Below are positions 28,101 to 44,300 of a stretch of DNA of 64,000 nucleotides, in pieces (position 1 is the stretch's first letter; each line of letters starts with the position of its first letter). A model generated the notes under the pieces. It worked only from the letters and a program-made list of their open reading frames with translations, ran no database searches and had not been told where the DNA came from. The DNA is from Procambarus clarkii (taxonomy: Eukaryota; Arthropoda; Malacostraca; Decapoda; Cambaridae): assembly GCF_040958095.1 (NCBI RefSeq), contig NC_091156.1, positions 22,127,427 to 22,191,426 of the forward strand. Direction: 5' to 3'. The translations under genes and the position numbers were made by a program.

Positions 28101-31100
28101 GCCCATGTTTATGTAGTGTACTGTGACCTGCCCCCATGTTGTGTACGGTGACCTGCCCCATGTTTATGTTGTGTACTGTGACCTGCCCCCATGTTGTGTA
28201 CTGTGACCTGGCCCATGTTTATGTTGTGTACTGTGACCTGCCCCCATGTTGTGTACTGTGACCTGGCCCCATGTTTATGTTGTGTACTGTGACCTGTCCC
28301 CATGTATGTTGTGTACTGTGACCTGCCCCATGTTGTGTACTGTGACTTGGCCCATGTCTATGTTGTGTACTGTGACCTGGCCCCATGTTTATGTTGTGTA
28401 CTGTGACCTGTCCCATGTTTGTGTTGTGTACTTGTGTCCTGGCCCATGTTGTGTACTGTGACCAAGCCCCATGTTCTGTACTGTGACCTGTCCCATGTTT
28501 ATGTTGTGTACTGTGACCTGCCCAATGTTTATGTTGTGTACTGTGACCTGCCCCATGTGTACTGTGACCTGCCCCATGTTGTGTACTGTGACCTGCCCCA
28601 TGTTTATGTTGTGTACTGTGACCTGCCCCATGTTTATGTTGTGTACTGTGACCTGCACCCCATGTTTATGTTGTGTACTGTGACCTGCCCCCATGTTTAT
28701 GTTGTGTACTGTGACCTGCCCCATGTGTACTGTGACCTGCCCCATGTTGTGTACTGTGACCTGCCCCCATGTTTATGTTTGTGTACTGTGACCTGCCCGT
28801 ATGTTTATGTTGTGTACTGTGACCTGCCCCCATGTTGTGTACTGTGACCTGCCCCATGTTATGTTGTGTACTGTGACCTGCCCCATGTTGTGTACTGTGA
28901 CCTGCCCCCATGTTTATGTTGTGTACTGTGACCTGGCCCCATGTTTATGTTGTGTACTGTGACCTGCCCCCATGTTGTGTACTGTGAACCTGGCCCCATG
29001 TTTATGTTGTGTACTGTGACCTGGCCCATGTTTATGTTGTGTACTGTGACCTGCCCCCATGTTTATGTTGTGTACTGTGACCTGGCCCATGTTGTGTACT
29101 GTGACCTGTCCCATGTTTGTGTTGTGTACTGTGTCCTGGCCCATGTTGTGTACTGTGACCAAGCCCCATGTTCTGTACTGTGACCTGTCCCATGTTTATG
29201 TTGTGTACTGTGACCTGCCCCCATGTTTATGTTGTGTACTGTGACCTGCCCCCATGTTGTGTACTGTGACCTGCCCCCATGTTCATGTTGTGTACTGTGA
29301 CCTGCACCCCATGTTTATGTTGTGTACCGTGACCTGCCCCATGTTGTGTACTGTGACCTGCCCCATGTTTATGTTGTGTACTGTGACCTGCCCCCATGTT
29401 GTGTACTGTGACCTGCCCCCATGTTGTGTACTGTGACCTGCCCCCATGTTTATGTTGTGTACTGTGACCTGCCCCATGTTTATGTTGTGTACTGTGACCT
29501 GCCCCCATGTGTACTGTGACCTGCCCCATGTTGTGTACTGTGACCTGCCCCATGTTTATGTTGTGTACTGTGACCTGCCCCCATGTTTATGTTGTGTACT
29601 GTGACCTGCACCCCATGTTTATGTTGTGTACTGTGACCTGCCCCCCATGTTTATGTTGTGTACTGTGACCTGCCCCATGTGTACTGTGTCCTGCCCCTTG
29701 TTGTGTACTGTGACCTGCCCCCATGTTTATGTTGTGTACTGTGACCTGCCGTATGTTTATGTTGTGTACTGTGACCTGCCCCCATGTTGTGTACTGTGAC
29801 CTGCCCCCATGTTTATGTTGTGTACTGTGACCTGCCCCCCATGTTGTGTACTGTGACCTGCCCCCATGTTTATGTTGTGTACTGTGACCTGGCCCCATGT
29901 TTATGTGTGTACTGTGACCTGCCCCATGTTGTGTACTGTGACCTGGCCCCATGTTTATGTTGTGTACTGTGACCTGGCCCATGTTTATGTTGTGTACTGT
30001 GACCTGCCCCCATGTTATGTTGTGTACTGTGACCTGGCCCATGTTGTGTACTGTGACCTGTCCCATGTTTGTGTTGTGTACTGTGTCCTGGCCCATGTTG
30101 TGTACTGTGACCAAGCCCCATGTTCTGTACTGTGACCTGTCCCATGTTTATGTTGTGTACTGTGACCTGCCCCCATGTTTATGTTGTGTACTGTGACCTG
30201 CCCCCATGTTGTGTACTGTGACCTGCCCCCATGTTGTGTACTGTGACCTGCCCCCATGTTGTGTACTGTGACCTGCCCCCATGTTTATGTTGTGTACTGT
30301 GACCTGCCCCATGTTTATGTTGTGTACTGTGACCTGCCCCATGTGTACTGTGACCTGCCCCATGTTGTGTACTGTGACCTGCCCCATGTTTATGTTGTGT
30401 ACTGTGACCTGCCCCATGTGTACTGTGACCTGCCCCATGTTGTGTACTGTGACCTGCCCCATGTTTATGTTGTGTACTGTGACCTGCCCCCATGTTTATG
30501 TTGTGTACTGTGACCTGCACCCCATGTTTATGTTGTGTACTGTGACCTGCCCCCATGTTTATGTTGTGTACTGTGACCTGCCCCATGTGTACTGTGACCT
30601 GCCCCATGTTGTGTACTGTGACCTGCCCCCATGTTTATGTTGTGTACTGTGACCTGCCCCATGTTTATGTTGTGTACTGTGACCTGCCCCATGTTGTGTA
30701 CTGTGACCTGCCCCCATGTTTATGTTGTGTACTGTGACCTGCCCCCATGTTTATGTTGCGTACTGTGACCTGCACTCCATGTTTATGTTGTGTACTGTGA
30801 CGTGGCCCCATGTTGTGTACTGTGACCTGGCCCACGTTTATGTTGTGTACTGTGACCTGCCCCATGTTGTGTACTGTGACCTGCCCCCATGTTTATGTTG
30901 TGTACTGTGACCTGCCCCCATGTTTATGTTGTGTACTGTGACCTGCCCCCATGTTTATATTGTGTACTGTGTTTTGGCCCATGTTGTGTACTGTGACCTG
31001 GCCCCCATGTTTATGTTGTGTACTGTGTCCTGGCCCATGTTGTGTACTGTGACCTGGCCCCCATGTTTATATTGTGTACTGTGACCTGTCCCATGTATAT

Positions 31101-32399
31101 GTTGTGTACTGTGACCTGCCCCCACGTTTATGTTATGTACTGTGACCTGCCCCATGTTGTGTACTGTGACCTGTCCCCATGTTTATGTTGTGTACTGTGA
31201 CCTGCCCCATGTTGTGTACTGTGACCTGTCCCCATGTTTATGTTGTGTACTGTGACCTGCCCCCATGTTTATGTTGTGTACTGTGACCTGCCCCATGTTG
31301 TGTACTGTGACCTGTCCCCATGTTGTGTACTGTGACCTGTCCCCATGTTTATGTTGTGTACTGTGACCTGCCCCATGTTTATGTTGTGTACTGTGACCTG
31401 CCCCATTTTGTGTACTGTGACCTGGCCCATGTTTATGTAGTGTACTGTGACCTGCCCCCATGTTGTGTACGGTGACCTGCCCCATGTTTATGTTGTGTAC
31501 TGTGACCTGCCCCCATGTTGTGTACTGTGACCTGGCCCATGTTTATGTTGTGTACTGTGACCTGCCCCCATGTTGTGTACTGTGACCTGGCCCCATGTTT
31601 ATGTTGTGTACTGTGACCTGTCCCCATGTATGTTGTGTACTGTGACCTGCCCCATGTTGTGTACTGTGACCTGGCCCATGTCTATGTTGTGTACTGTGAC
31701 CTGGCCCCATGTTTATGTTGTGTACTGTGACCTGTCCCATGTTTGTGTTGTGTACTGTGTCCTGGCCCATGTTGTGTACTGTGACCAAGCCCCATGTTCT
31801 GTACTGTGACCTGTCCCATGTTTATGTTGTGTACTGTGACCTGCCCCATGTTTATGTTGTGTACTGTGACCTGCCCCATGTGTACTGTGACCTGCCCCAT
31901 GTTGTGTACTGTGACCTGCCCCATGTTTATGTTGTGTACTGTGACCTGCCCCCATGTTTATGTTGTGTACTGTGACCTGCACCCCATGTTTATGTTGTGT
32001 ACTGTGACCTGCCCCCATGTTTATGTTGTGTACTGTGACCTGCCCCATGTGTACTGTGACCTGCCCCATGTTGTGTACTGTGACCTGCCCCCATGTTTAT
32101 GTTGTGTACTGTGACCTGCCCCCATGTTTATGTTGTGTACTGTGACCTGCCCCATGTTGTGTACTGTGACCTGCCCCCATGTTTATGTTGTGTACTGTGA
32201 CCTGCCCCCATGTTTATGTTGTGTACTGTGACCTGCCCCCATGTTTATGTTGCGTACTGTGACCTGCACTCCATGTTTATGTTGTGTACTGTGACGTGGC
32301 CCCATGTTGTGTACTGTGACCTGGCCTACGTTTATGTTGTGTACTGTGACCTGCCCCCATGTTGTGTACTGTGACCTGCCCCCATGTTTATGTTGTGTA

Positions 32400-35300
32400 C
32401 TGTGACCTGCCCCCATGTTTATGTTGTGTACTGTGACCTGCCCCCATGTTTATATTGTGTACTGTGTCCTGGCCCATGTTGTGTACTGTGACCTGGCCCC
32501 CATGTTTATGTTGTGTACTGTGTCCTGGCCCATGTTGTGTACTGTGACCTGGCCCCCATGTTTATATTGTGTACTGTGACCTGTCCCATGTTTATGTTGT
32601 GTACTGTGACCTGCCCCCACGTTTATGTTATGTACTGTGACCTGCCCCATGTTGTGTACTGTGACCTGTCCCCATGTTTATGTTGTGTACTGTGACCTGC
32701 CCCATGTTGTGTACTGTGACCTGTCCCCATGTTTATGTTGTGTACTGTGACCTGTCCCCATGTTGTGTACTGTGACCTGTCCCCATGTTTATGTTGTGTA
32801 CTGTGACCTGCCCCCATGTTTATGTTGTGTACTGTGACCTGCCCCATGTTGTGTACTGTGACCTGTCCCCATGTTTTGTACTGTGACCTGGCCCCATGTT
32901 TATGTTGTATACTGTGACCTGTCCCCATGTTTATGTTGTGTACTGTGACCTGCCCCATGTTGTGTACTGTGACCTGGCCCATGTTTATGTAGTGTACTGT
33001 GACCTGCCCCCATGTTGTGTACGGTGACCTGCCCCATGTTTATGTTGTGTACTGTGACCTGCCCCCATGTTGTGTACTGTGACCTGGCCCATGTTTATGT
33101 TGTGTACTGTGACCTGCCCCCATGTTGTGTACTGTGACCTGGCCCCATGTTTATGTTGTGTACTGTGACCTGTCCCCATGTATGTTGTGTACTGTGACCT
33201 GCCCCATGTTGTGTACTGTGACCTGGCCCATGTCTATGTTGTGTACTGTGACCTGGCCCCATGTTTATGTTGTGTACTGTGACCTGTCCCATGTTTGTGT
33301 TGTGTACTGTGTCCTGGCCCATGTTGTGTACTGTGACCAAGCCCCATGTTCTGTACTGTGACCTGTCCCATGTTTATGTTGTGTACTGTGACCTGCCCCC
33401 ATGTTTGTTGTGTACTGTGACCTGTCCCCATGTTGTGTACTGTGACCTGCCCCATGTTTATGTTGTGTACTGTGACCTGTCCCATGTTTATGTTGTGTAC
33501 TGTGACCTGCCACCATGTTTATGTTGTGTACTGTGACCTGCCCCCATGTTGTGTACTGTGACCTGGCCCATGTTTATTTTGTGTACCGTGACCTGCCCCC
33601 CATGTTGTGTACTGTGACCTGCCCCCATGTTGTTGTACTGTGACCTGTCCCCATGTTTATGTTGTGTACTGTGACCTGCCCCCATGTTTATGTTGTGTAC
33701 TGTGACCTGCCCCATGTTGTGTACTGTGACCTGCCCCCATGTTTATGTTGTGTACTGTGACCTGCCTCCATGTTTATGTTGTGTACTGTGACCTGCCCCC
33801 ATGTTTATGTTGTGTACTGTGACCTACCCCATGTGTACTGTGACCTGCCCCATGTTGTGTACTGTGACCTGCCCCCATGTTTATGTTGTGTACTGTGACT
33901 TGCCCCATGTTGTGTACTGTGACCTGCCCCATGTTTATGTTGTGTACTGTGACCTGCCCCATGTTTATGTTGTGTACTGTGACCTGCACCCCATGTTTAT
34001 GTTGTGTACTGTGACCTGGCCCCATGTTGTGTACTGTGACCTGACCCATGTTTGTTGTGTACTGTGACCTGCCCCCATGTTGTGTACTGTGACCTGCCCC
34101 CATGTTTATGTTGTGTACTGTGACCTGCCCCCATGTTGTGTACTGTGACCTGCCCCCATGTTGTGTACTGTGACCTGCCCCCATGTTGTGTACTGTGACC
34201 CGCCCCCATGTGTACTGTAACCTGCCCCCATGTTGTGTACTGTGACCTGCCCCCATGTTGTGTACTGTGACCTGCCCCCATGTTGTGTACTGTGACCTGC
34301 CCCCATGTTGTGTACTGTGACCTGCCCCATGTTGTGTACTGTGACCTGCCCCCATGTTGTGTACTGTGACCTGCCCCCATGTTTATGTTGTGTACTGTGA
34401 CCTGCCCCCATGTTGTGTACTGTGACCTGCCCCCATGTTGTGTACTGTGACCTGCCCCATGTTGTGTACTGTGACCTGCCCCCATGTTGTGTACTGTGAC
34501 CCGCCCCCATGTTGTGTACTGTGACCTGCCCCCATGTTTATGTTGTGTACTGTGACCTGCCCCCATGTTGTGTACTGTGACCTGCCCCCATGTTTATGTT
34601 GTGTACTGTGACCTGGCCCCATGTTGTGTACTGTGACCTGCCCCATGTTGTGTACTGTGACCTGCCCCCATGTTGTGTACTGTGACCTGCCCCCATGTTT
34701 ATGTTGTGTACTGTGACCTGCCCCATGTGTACTGTGACCTGCACCCCATGTTTATGTTGTGTACTGTGACTTGCACCATGTTGTGTACTGTGACCTGCCC
34801 CATGTTTATGTTGTGTACTGTGACCTGCCCCATGTTCATGTTGTGTACTGTGACCTGCACCCCATGTTTATGTTGTGTACTGTGACCTGGCCCCATGTTG
34901 TGTACTGTGACCTGGCCCATGTTTATGTTGTGGACTGTGACCTGCCCCTATGTTGTGTACTGTGACCTGCCCCCATGTTTATGTTGTGTACTGTGACCTG
35001 CCCCCATGTTGTGTACTGTGACCTGCCCCCATGTTTATGTTGTGTACTGTGACCTGGCCCCATGTTTATGTTGTGTACTGTGACCTGCCCCCATGTTGTG
35101 TACTGTGACCTGGCCCCATGTTTATGTTGTGTACTGTGACCTGGCCCATGTTTATGTTGTGTACTGTGACCTGCCCCCATGTTTATGTTGTGTACTGTGA
35201 CCTGGCCAATGTTGTGTACTGTGACCTGTCCCATGTTTGTGTTGTGTACTGTGTCCTGGCCCATGTTGTGTACTGTGACCAAGCCCCATGTTCTGTACTG

Positions 35301-38300
35301 TGACCTGTCCCATGTTTATGTTGTGTACTGTGACCTGCCCCCATGTTTATGTTGTGTACTGTGACCTGCCCCCATGTTGTGTACTGTGACCTGGCTCATG
35401 TTTATGTTGTGTACCGTGACCTGCCCCCATGTTGTGTACTGTGACCTGCCCCATGTTTATGTTGTGTACTGTGACCTGCCCCCATGTTGTGTACTGTGAC
35501 CTGCCCCCATGTTGTGTACTGTGACCTGCCCCCATGTTGTGTACTGTGACCTGCCCCCATGTTGTGTACTGTGACCTGCCCCCATGTTTATGTTGTGTAC
35601 TGTGACCTGCCCCATGTTTATGTTGTGTACTGTGACCTGCCCCATGTTTATGTTGTGTACTGTGACCTGCCCCATGTGTACTGTGACCTGCCCCATGTTG
35701 TGTACTGTGACCTGCCCCATGTTTATGTTGTGTACTGTGACCTGCCCCCATGTTTATGTTGTGTACTGTGACCTGCACCCCATGTTTATGTTGTGTACTG
35801 TGACCTGCCCCCATGTTTATGTTGTGTACTGTGACCTGCCCCATGTGTACTGTGACCTGCCCCATGTTGTGTACTGTGACCTGCCCCCATGTTTATGTTG
35901 TGTACTGTGACCTGCCCCATGTTTATGTTGAGTACTGTGACCTGCCCCCATGTTTATGTTGTGTACTGTGACCTGCCCCATGTTGTGTACTGTGACCTGC
36001 CCCCATGTTTATGTTGTGTACTGTGACCTGCCCCCATGTTTATGTTGTGTACTGTGACCTGCCCCCATGTTTATGTTGTGTACTGTGACGTGGCCCCATG
36101 TTGTGTACTGTGACCTGGCCCACGTTTATGTTGTGTACTGTGACCTGCCCCCATGTTGTGTACTGTGACCTGCCCCCATGTTTATGTTGTGTACTGTGAC
36201 CTGCCCCCATGTTTATGTTGTGTACTGTGACCTGCCCCCATGTTTATATTGTGTACTGTGTCCTGGCCCATGTGTACTGTGACCTGGCCCCCATGTTTAT
36301 GTTGTGTACTGTGTCCTGGCCCATGTTGTGTACTGTGACCTGGCCCCCATGTTTATATTGTGTACTGTGACCTGTCCCATGTTTATGTTGTGTACTGTGA
36401 CCTGCCCCCACGTTTATGTTATGTACTGTGACCTGCCCCATGTTGTGTACTGTGACCTGTCCCCATGTTTATGTTGTGTACTGTGACCTGCCCCATGTTG
36501 TGTACTGTGACCTGCCCCATGTTTATGTTGTGTACTGTGACCTGCCCCCATGTTTATGTTGTGTACTGTGACCTGCCCCCATGTTTATATTGTGTACTGT
36601 GTCCTGGCCCATGTTGTGTACTGTGACCTGGCCCCCATGTTTATGTTGTGTACTGTGTCCTGGCCCATGTTGTGTACTGTGACCTGGCCCCCATGTTTAT
36701 ATTGTGTACTGTGACCTGTCCCATGTTTATGTTGTGTACTGTGACCTGCCCCCACGTTTATGTTATGTACTGTGACCTGCCCCATGTTGTGTACTGTGAC
36801 CTGTCCCCATGTTTATGTTGTGTACTGTGACCTGCCCCATGTTGTGTACTGTGACCTGTCCCCACGTTTATGTTGTGTACTGTGACCTGTCCCCATGTTG
36901 TGTACTGTGACCTGTCCCCATGTTTATGTTGTGTACTGTGACCTGCCCCCATGTTTATGTTGTGTACTGTGACCTGCCCCATGTTGTGTACTGTGACCTG
37001 TCCCCATGTTTTGTACTGTGACCTGGCCCCATGTTTATGTTGTATACTGTGACCTGTCCCCATGTTTATGTTGTGTACTGTGACCTGCCCCATGTTGTGT
37101 ACTGTGACCTGGCCCATGTTTATGTAGTGTACTGTGACCTGCCCCCATGTGTGTACGGTGACCTGCCCCATGTTTATGTTGTGTACTGTGACCTGCCCCC
37201 ATGTTGTGTACTGTGACCTGGCCCATGTTTATGTTGTGTACTGTGACCTGCCCCCATGTTGTGTACTGTGACCTGGCCCCATGTTTATGTTGTGTACTGT
37301 GACCTGTCCCCATGTATGTTGTGTACTGTGACCTGCCCCATGTTGTGTACTGTGACCTGGCCCATGTCTATGTTGTGTACTGTGACCTGGCCCCATGTTT
37401 ATGTTGTGTACTGTGACCTGTCCCATGTTTGTGTTGTGTACTGTGTCCTGGCCCATGTTGTGTACTGTGACCAAGCCCCATGTTCTGTACTGTGACCTGT
37501 CCCATGTTTATGTTGTGTACTGTGACCTGCCCCCATGTTTGTTGTGTACTGTGACCTGTCCCCCATGTTGTGTACTGTGACCTGCCCCATGTTTATGTTG
37601 TGTACTGTGACCTGTCCCATGTTTATGTTGTGTACTGTGACCTGCCACCATGTTTATGTTGTGTACTGTGACCTGCCCCCATGTTGTGTACTGTGACCTG
37701 GCCCATGTTTATTTTGTGTACCGTGACCTGCCCCCATGTTGTGTACTGTGACCTGCCCCCATGTTGTGTACTGTGACCTGTCCCCATGTTTATGTTGTGT
37801 ACTGTGACCTGCCCCCATGTTTATGTTGTGTACTGTGACCTGCCCCATGTTGTGTACTGTGACCTGCCCCATGTTTATGTTGTGTACTGTGACCTGCCTC
37901 CATGTTTATGTTGTGTACTGTGACCTGCCCCCATGTTTATGTTGTGTACTGTGACCTACCCCATGTGTACTGTGACCTGCCCCATGTTGTGTACTGTGAC
38001 CTGCCCCCATGTTTATGTTGTGTACTGTGACTTGCCCCATGTTGTGTACTGTGACCTGCCCCATGTTTATGTTGTGTACTGTGACCTGCCCCATGTTTAT
38101 GTTGTGTACTGTGACCTGCACCCCATGTTTATGTTGTGTACTGTGACCTGGCCCCATGTTGTGTACTGTGACCTGACCCATGTTTGTTGTGTACTGTGAC
38201 CTGCCCCCATGTTGTGTACTGTGACCTGCCCCCATGTTTATGTTGTGTACTGTGACCTGCCCCCATGTTGTGTACTGTGACCTGCCCCCATGTTGTGTAC

Positions 38301-41300
38301 TGTGACCTGCCCCCATGTTGTGTACTGTGACCCGCCCCCATGTGTACTGTAACCTGCCCCCATGTTGTGTACTGTGACCTGCCCCCATGTTGTGTACTGT
38401 GACCTGCCCCATGTTGTGTACTGTGACCTGCCCCCATGTTGTGTACTGTGACCTGCCCCATGTTGTGTACTGTGACCTGCCCCCATGTTGTGTACTGTGA
38501 CCTGCCCCCATGTTTATGTTGTGTACTGTGACCTGCCCCCATGTTGTGTACTGTGACCTGCCCCCATGTTGTGTACTGTGACCTGCCCCCATGTTGTGTA
38601 CTGTGACCTGCCCCCCATGTTGTGTACTGTGACCCGCCCCCATGTTGTGTACTGTGACCTGCCCCCATGTTTATGTTGTGTACTGTGACCTGCCCCCATG
38701 TTGTGTACTGTGACCTGCCCCCATGTTTATGTTGTGTACTGTGACCTGGCCCCATGTTGTGTACTGTGACCTGCCCCATGTTGTGTACTGTGACCTGCCC
38801 CCATGTTGTGTACTGTGACCTGCCCCCATGTTTATGTTGTGTACTGTGACCTGCCCCATGTGTACTGTGACCTGCACCCCATGTTTATGTTGTGTACTGT
38901 GACTTGCACCATGTTGTGTACTGTGACCTGCCCCATGTTTATGTTGTGTACTGTGACCTGCCCCATGTTCATGTTGTGTACTGTGACCTGCACCCCATGT
39001 TTATGTTGTGTACTGTGACCTGGCCCCATGTTGTGTACTGTGACCTGGCCCATGTTTATGTTGTGGACTGTGACCTGCCCCTATGTTGTGTACTGTGACC
39101 TGCCCCCATGTTTATGTTGTGTACTGTGACCTGCCCCCATGTTGTGTACTGTGACCTGCCCCCATGTTTATGTTGTGTACTGTGACCTGGCCCCATGTTT
39201 ATGTTGTGTACTGTGACCTGCCCCCATGTTGTGTACTGTGACCTGGCCCCATGTTTATGTTGTGTACTGTGACCTGGCCCATGTTTATGTTGTGTACTGT
39301 GACCTGCCCCCATGTTTATGTTGTGTACTGTGACCTGGCCAATGTTGTGTACTGTGACCTGTCCCATGTTTGTGTTGTGTACTGTGTCCTGGCCCATGTT
39401 GTGTACTGTGACCAAGCCCCATGTTCTGTACTGTGACCTGTCCCATGTTTATGTTGTGTACTGTGACCTGCCCCCATGTTTATGTTGTGTACTGTGACCT
39501 GCCCCCATGTTGTGTACTGTGACCTGGCTCATGTTTATGTTGTGTACCGTGACCTGCCCCCATGTTGTGTACTGTGACCTGCCCCATGTTTATGTTGTGT
39601 ACTGTGACCTGCCCCCATGTTGTGTACTGTGACCTGCCCCCATGTTGTGTACTGTGACCTGCCCCCATGTTGTGTACTGTGACCTGCCCCCATGTTTATG
39701 TTGTGTACTGTGACCTGCCCCATGTTTATGTTGTGTACTGTGACCTGCCCCATGTTTATGTTGTGTACTGTGACCTGCCCCATGTGTACTGTGACCTGCC
39801 CCATGTTGTGTACTGTGACCTGCCCCATGTTTATGTTGTGTACTGTGACCTGCCCCCATGTTTATGTTGTGTACTGTGACCTGCACCCCATGTTTATGTT
39901 GTGTACTGTGACCTGCCCCCATGTTTATGTTGTGTACTGTGACCTGCCCCATGTGTACTGTGACCTGCCCCATGTTGTGTACTGTGACCTGCCCCCATGT
40001 TTATGTTGTGTACTGTGACCTGCCCCATGTTTATGTTGTGTACTGTGACCTGCCCCCATGTTTATGTTGTGTACTGTGACCTGCCCCATGTTGTGTACTG
40101 TGACCTGCCCCCATGTTTATGTTGTGTACTGTGACCTGCCCCATGTTTATGTTGTGTACTGTGACGTGGCCCCATGTTGTGTACTGTGACCTGGCCCACG
40201 TTTATGTTGTGTACTGTGACCTGCCCCCATGTTGTGTACTGTGACCTGCCCCCATGTTTATGTTGTGTACTGTGACCTGCCCCCATGTTTATGTTGTGTA
40301 CTGTGACCTGCCCCCATGTTTATATTGTGTACTGTGTCCTGGCCCATGTGTACTGTGACCTGGCCCCCATGTTTATGTTGTGTACTGTGTCCTGGCCCAT
40401 GTTGTGTACTGTGACCTGGCCCCCATGTTTATATTGTGTACTGTGACCTGTCCCATGTTTATGTTGTGTACTGTGACCTGCCCCCACGTTTATGTTATGT
40501 ACTGTGACCTGCCCCATGTTGTGTACTGTGACCTGTCCCCATGTTTATGTTGTGTACTGTGACCTGCCCCATGTTGTGTACTGTGACCTGCCCCCATGTT
40601 TATGTTGTGTACTGTGACCTGCCCCCATGTTTATGTTGTGTACTGTGACCTGCCCCCATGTTTATATTGTGTACTGTGTCCTGGCCCATGTTGTGTACTG
40701 TGACCTGGCCCCCATGTTTATGTTGTGTACTGTGTCCTGGCCCATGTTGTGTACTGTGACCTGGCCCCCATGTTTATATTGTGTACTGTGACCTGTCCCA
40801 TGTTTATGTTGTGTACTGTGACCTGCCCCCACGTTTATGTTATGTACTGTGACCTGCCCCATGTTGTGTACTGTGACCTGTCCCCATGTTTATGTTGTGT
40901 ACTGTGACCTGCCCCATGTTGTGTACTGTGACCTGTCCCCATGTTTATGTTGTGTACTGTGACCTGTCCCCATGTTGTGTACTGTGACCTGTCCCCATGT
41001 TTATGTTGTGTACTGTGACCTGCCCCCATGTTTATGTTGTGTACTGTGACCTGCCCCATGTTGTGTACTGTGACCTGTCCCCATGTTTTGTACTGTGACC
41101 TGGCCCCATGTTTATGTTGTATACTGTGACCTGTCCCCATGTTTATGTTGTGTACTGTGACCTGCCCCATGTTGTGTACTGTGACCTGGCCCATGTTTAT
41201 GTAGTGTACTGTGACCTGCCCCCATGTTGTGTACGGTGACCTGCCCCATGTTTATGTTGTGTACTGTGACCTGCCCCCATGTTGTGTACTGTGACCTGGC

Positions 41301-44300
41301 CCATGTTTATGTTGTGTACTGTGACCTGCCCCCATGTTGTGTACTGTGACCTGGCCCCATGTTTATGTTGTGTACTGTGACCTGTCCCCATGTATGTTGT
41401 GTACTGTGACCTGCCCCATGTTGTGTACTGTGACCTGGCCCATGTCTATGTTGTGTACTGTGACCTGGCCCCATGTTTATGTTGTGTACTGTGACCTGTC
41501 CCATGTTTGTGTTGTGTACTGTGTCCTGGCCCATGTTGTGTACTGTGACCAAGCCCCATGTTCTGTACTGTGACCTGTCCCATGTTTATGTTGTGTACTG
41601 TGACCTGCCCCATGTTTGTTGTGTACTGTGACCTGTCCCCATGTTGTGTACTGTGACCTGCCCCCATGTTTATGTTGTGTACTGTGACCTGTCCCATGTT
41701 TATGTTGTGTACTGTGACCTGCCACCATGTTTATGTTGTGTACTGTGACCTGCCCCCATGTTGTGTACTGTGACCTGGCCCATGTTTATGTTGTGTACCG
41801 TGACCTGCCCCCATGTTGTGTACTGTGACCTGCCCCCATGTTGTGTACTGTGACCTGTCCCCATGTTTATGTTGTGTACTGTGACCTGCCCCCATGTTTA
41901 TGTTGTGTACTGTGACCTGCCCCATGTTGTGTACTGTGACCTGCCCCATGTTTATGTTGTGTACTGTGACCTGCCTCCATGTTTATGTTGTGTACTGTGA
42001 CCTGCCCCCATGTTTATGTTGTGTACTGTGACCTACCCCATGTGTACTGTGACCTGCCCCATGTTGTGTACTGTGACCTGCCCCCATGTTTATGTTGTGT
42101 ACTGTGACTTGCCCCATGTTGTGTACTGTGACCTGCCCCATGTTTATGTTGTGTACTGTGACCTGCCCCATGTTTATGTTGTGTACTGTGACCTGCACCC
42201 CATGTTTATGTTGTGTACTGTGACCTGGCCCCATGTTGTGTACTGTGACCTGACCCATGTTTGTTGTGTACTGTGACCTGCCCCCATGTTGTGTACTGTG
42301 ACCTGCCCCCATGTTTATGTTGTGTACTGTGACCTGCCCCCATGTTGTGTACTGTGACCTGCCCCCATGTTGTGTACTGTGACCTGCCCCCATGTTGTGT
42401 ACTGTGACCCGCCCCCATGTGTACTGTAACCTGCCCCCATGTTGTGTACTGTGACCTGCCCCCATGTTGTGTACTGTGACCTGCCCCCATGTTGTGTACT
42501 GTGACCTGCCCCCATGTTGTGTACTGTGACCTGCCCCATGTTGTGTACTGTGACCTGCCCCCATGTTGTGTACTGTGACCTGCCCCCATGTTTATGTTGT
42601 GTACTGTGACCTGCCCCCATGTTGTGTACTGTGACCTGCCCCCATGTTGTGTACTGTGACCTGCCCCCATGTTGTGTACTGTGACCTGCCCCCATGTTGT
42701 GTACTGTGACCCGCCCCCATGTTGTGTACTGTGACCTGCCCCCATGTTTATGTTGTGTACTGTGACCTGCCCCCATGTTGTGTACTGTGACCTGCCCCCA
42801 TGTTTATGTTGTGTACTGTGACCTGGCCCATGTTGTGTACTGTGACCTGCCCCATGTTGTGTACTGTGACCTGCCCCCATGTTGTGTACTGTGACCTGCC
42901 CCCATGTTTATGTTGTGTACTGTGACCTGCCCCATGTGTACTGTGACCTGCACCCCATGTTTATGTTGTGTACTGTGACTTGCACCATGTTGTGTACTGT
43001 GACCTGCCCCATGTTTATGTTGTGTACTGTGACCTGCCCCATGTTCATGTTGTGTACTGTGACCTGCACCCCATGTTTATGTTGTGTACTGTGACCTGGC
43101 CCCATGTTGTGTACTGTGACCTGGCCCATGTTTATGTTGTGGACTGTGACCTGCCCCTATGTTGTGTACTGTGACCTGCCCCCATGTTTATGTTGTGTAC
43201 TGTGACCTGCCCCCATGTTGTGTACTGTGACCTGCCCCCATGTTTATGTTGTGTACTGTGACCTGGCCCCATGTTTATGTTGTGTACTGTGACCTGCCCC
43301 CATGTTGTGTACTGTGACCTGGCCCCATGTTTATGTTGTGTACTGTGACCTGGCCCATGTTTATGTTGTGTACTGTGACCTGCCCCCATGTTTATGTTGT
43401 GTACTGTGACCTGGCCAATGTTGTGTACTGTGACCTGTCCCATGTTTGTGTTGTGTACTGTGTCCTGGCCCATGTTGTGTACTGTGACCAAGCCCCATGT
43501 TCTGTACTGTGACCTGTCCCATGTTTATGTTGTGTACTGTGACCTGCCCCCATGTTTATGTTGTGTACTGTGACCTGCCCCCATGTTGTGTACTGTGACC
43601 TGGCTCATGTTTATGTTGTGTACCGTGACCTGCCCCCATGTTGTGTACTGTGACCTGCCCCATGTTTATGTTGTGTACTGTGACCTGCCCCCATGTTGTG
43701 TACTGTGACCTGCCCCCATGTTGTGTACTGTGACCTGCCCCCATGTTGTGTACTGTGACCTGCCCCCATGTTTATGTTGTGTACTGTGACCTGCCCCATG
43801 TTTATGTTGTGTACTGTGACCTGCCCCATGTTTATGTTGTGTACTGTGACCTGCCCCATGTGTACTGTGACCTGCCCCATGTTGTGTACTGTGACCTGCC
43901 CCATGTTTATGTTGTGTACTGTGACCTGCCCCCATGTTTATGTTGTGTACTGTGACCTGCACCCCATGTTTATGTTGTGTACTGTGACCTGCCCCCATGT
44001 TTATGTTGTGTACTGTGACCTGCCCCATGTGTACTGTGACCTGCCCCATGTTGTGTACTGTGACCTGCCCCCATGTTTATGTTGTGTACTGTGACCTGCC
44101 CCATGTTTATGTTGTGTACTGTGACCTGCCCCCATGTTTATGTTGTGTACTGTGACCTGCCCCATGTTGTGTACTGTGACCTGCCCCCATGTTTATGTTG
44201 TGTACTGTGACCTGCCCCATGTTTATGTTGTGTACTGTGACGTGGCCCCATGTTGTGTACTGTGACCTGGCCCACGTTTATGTTGTGTACTGTGACCTGC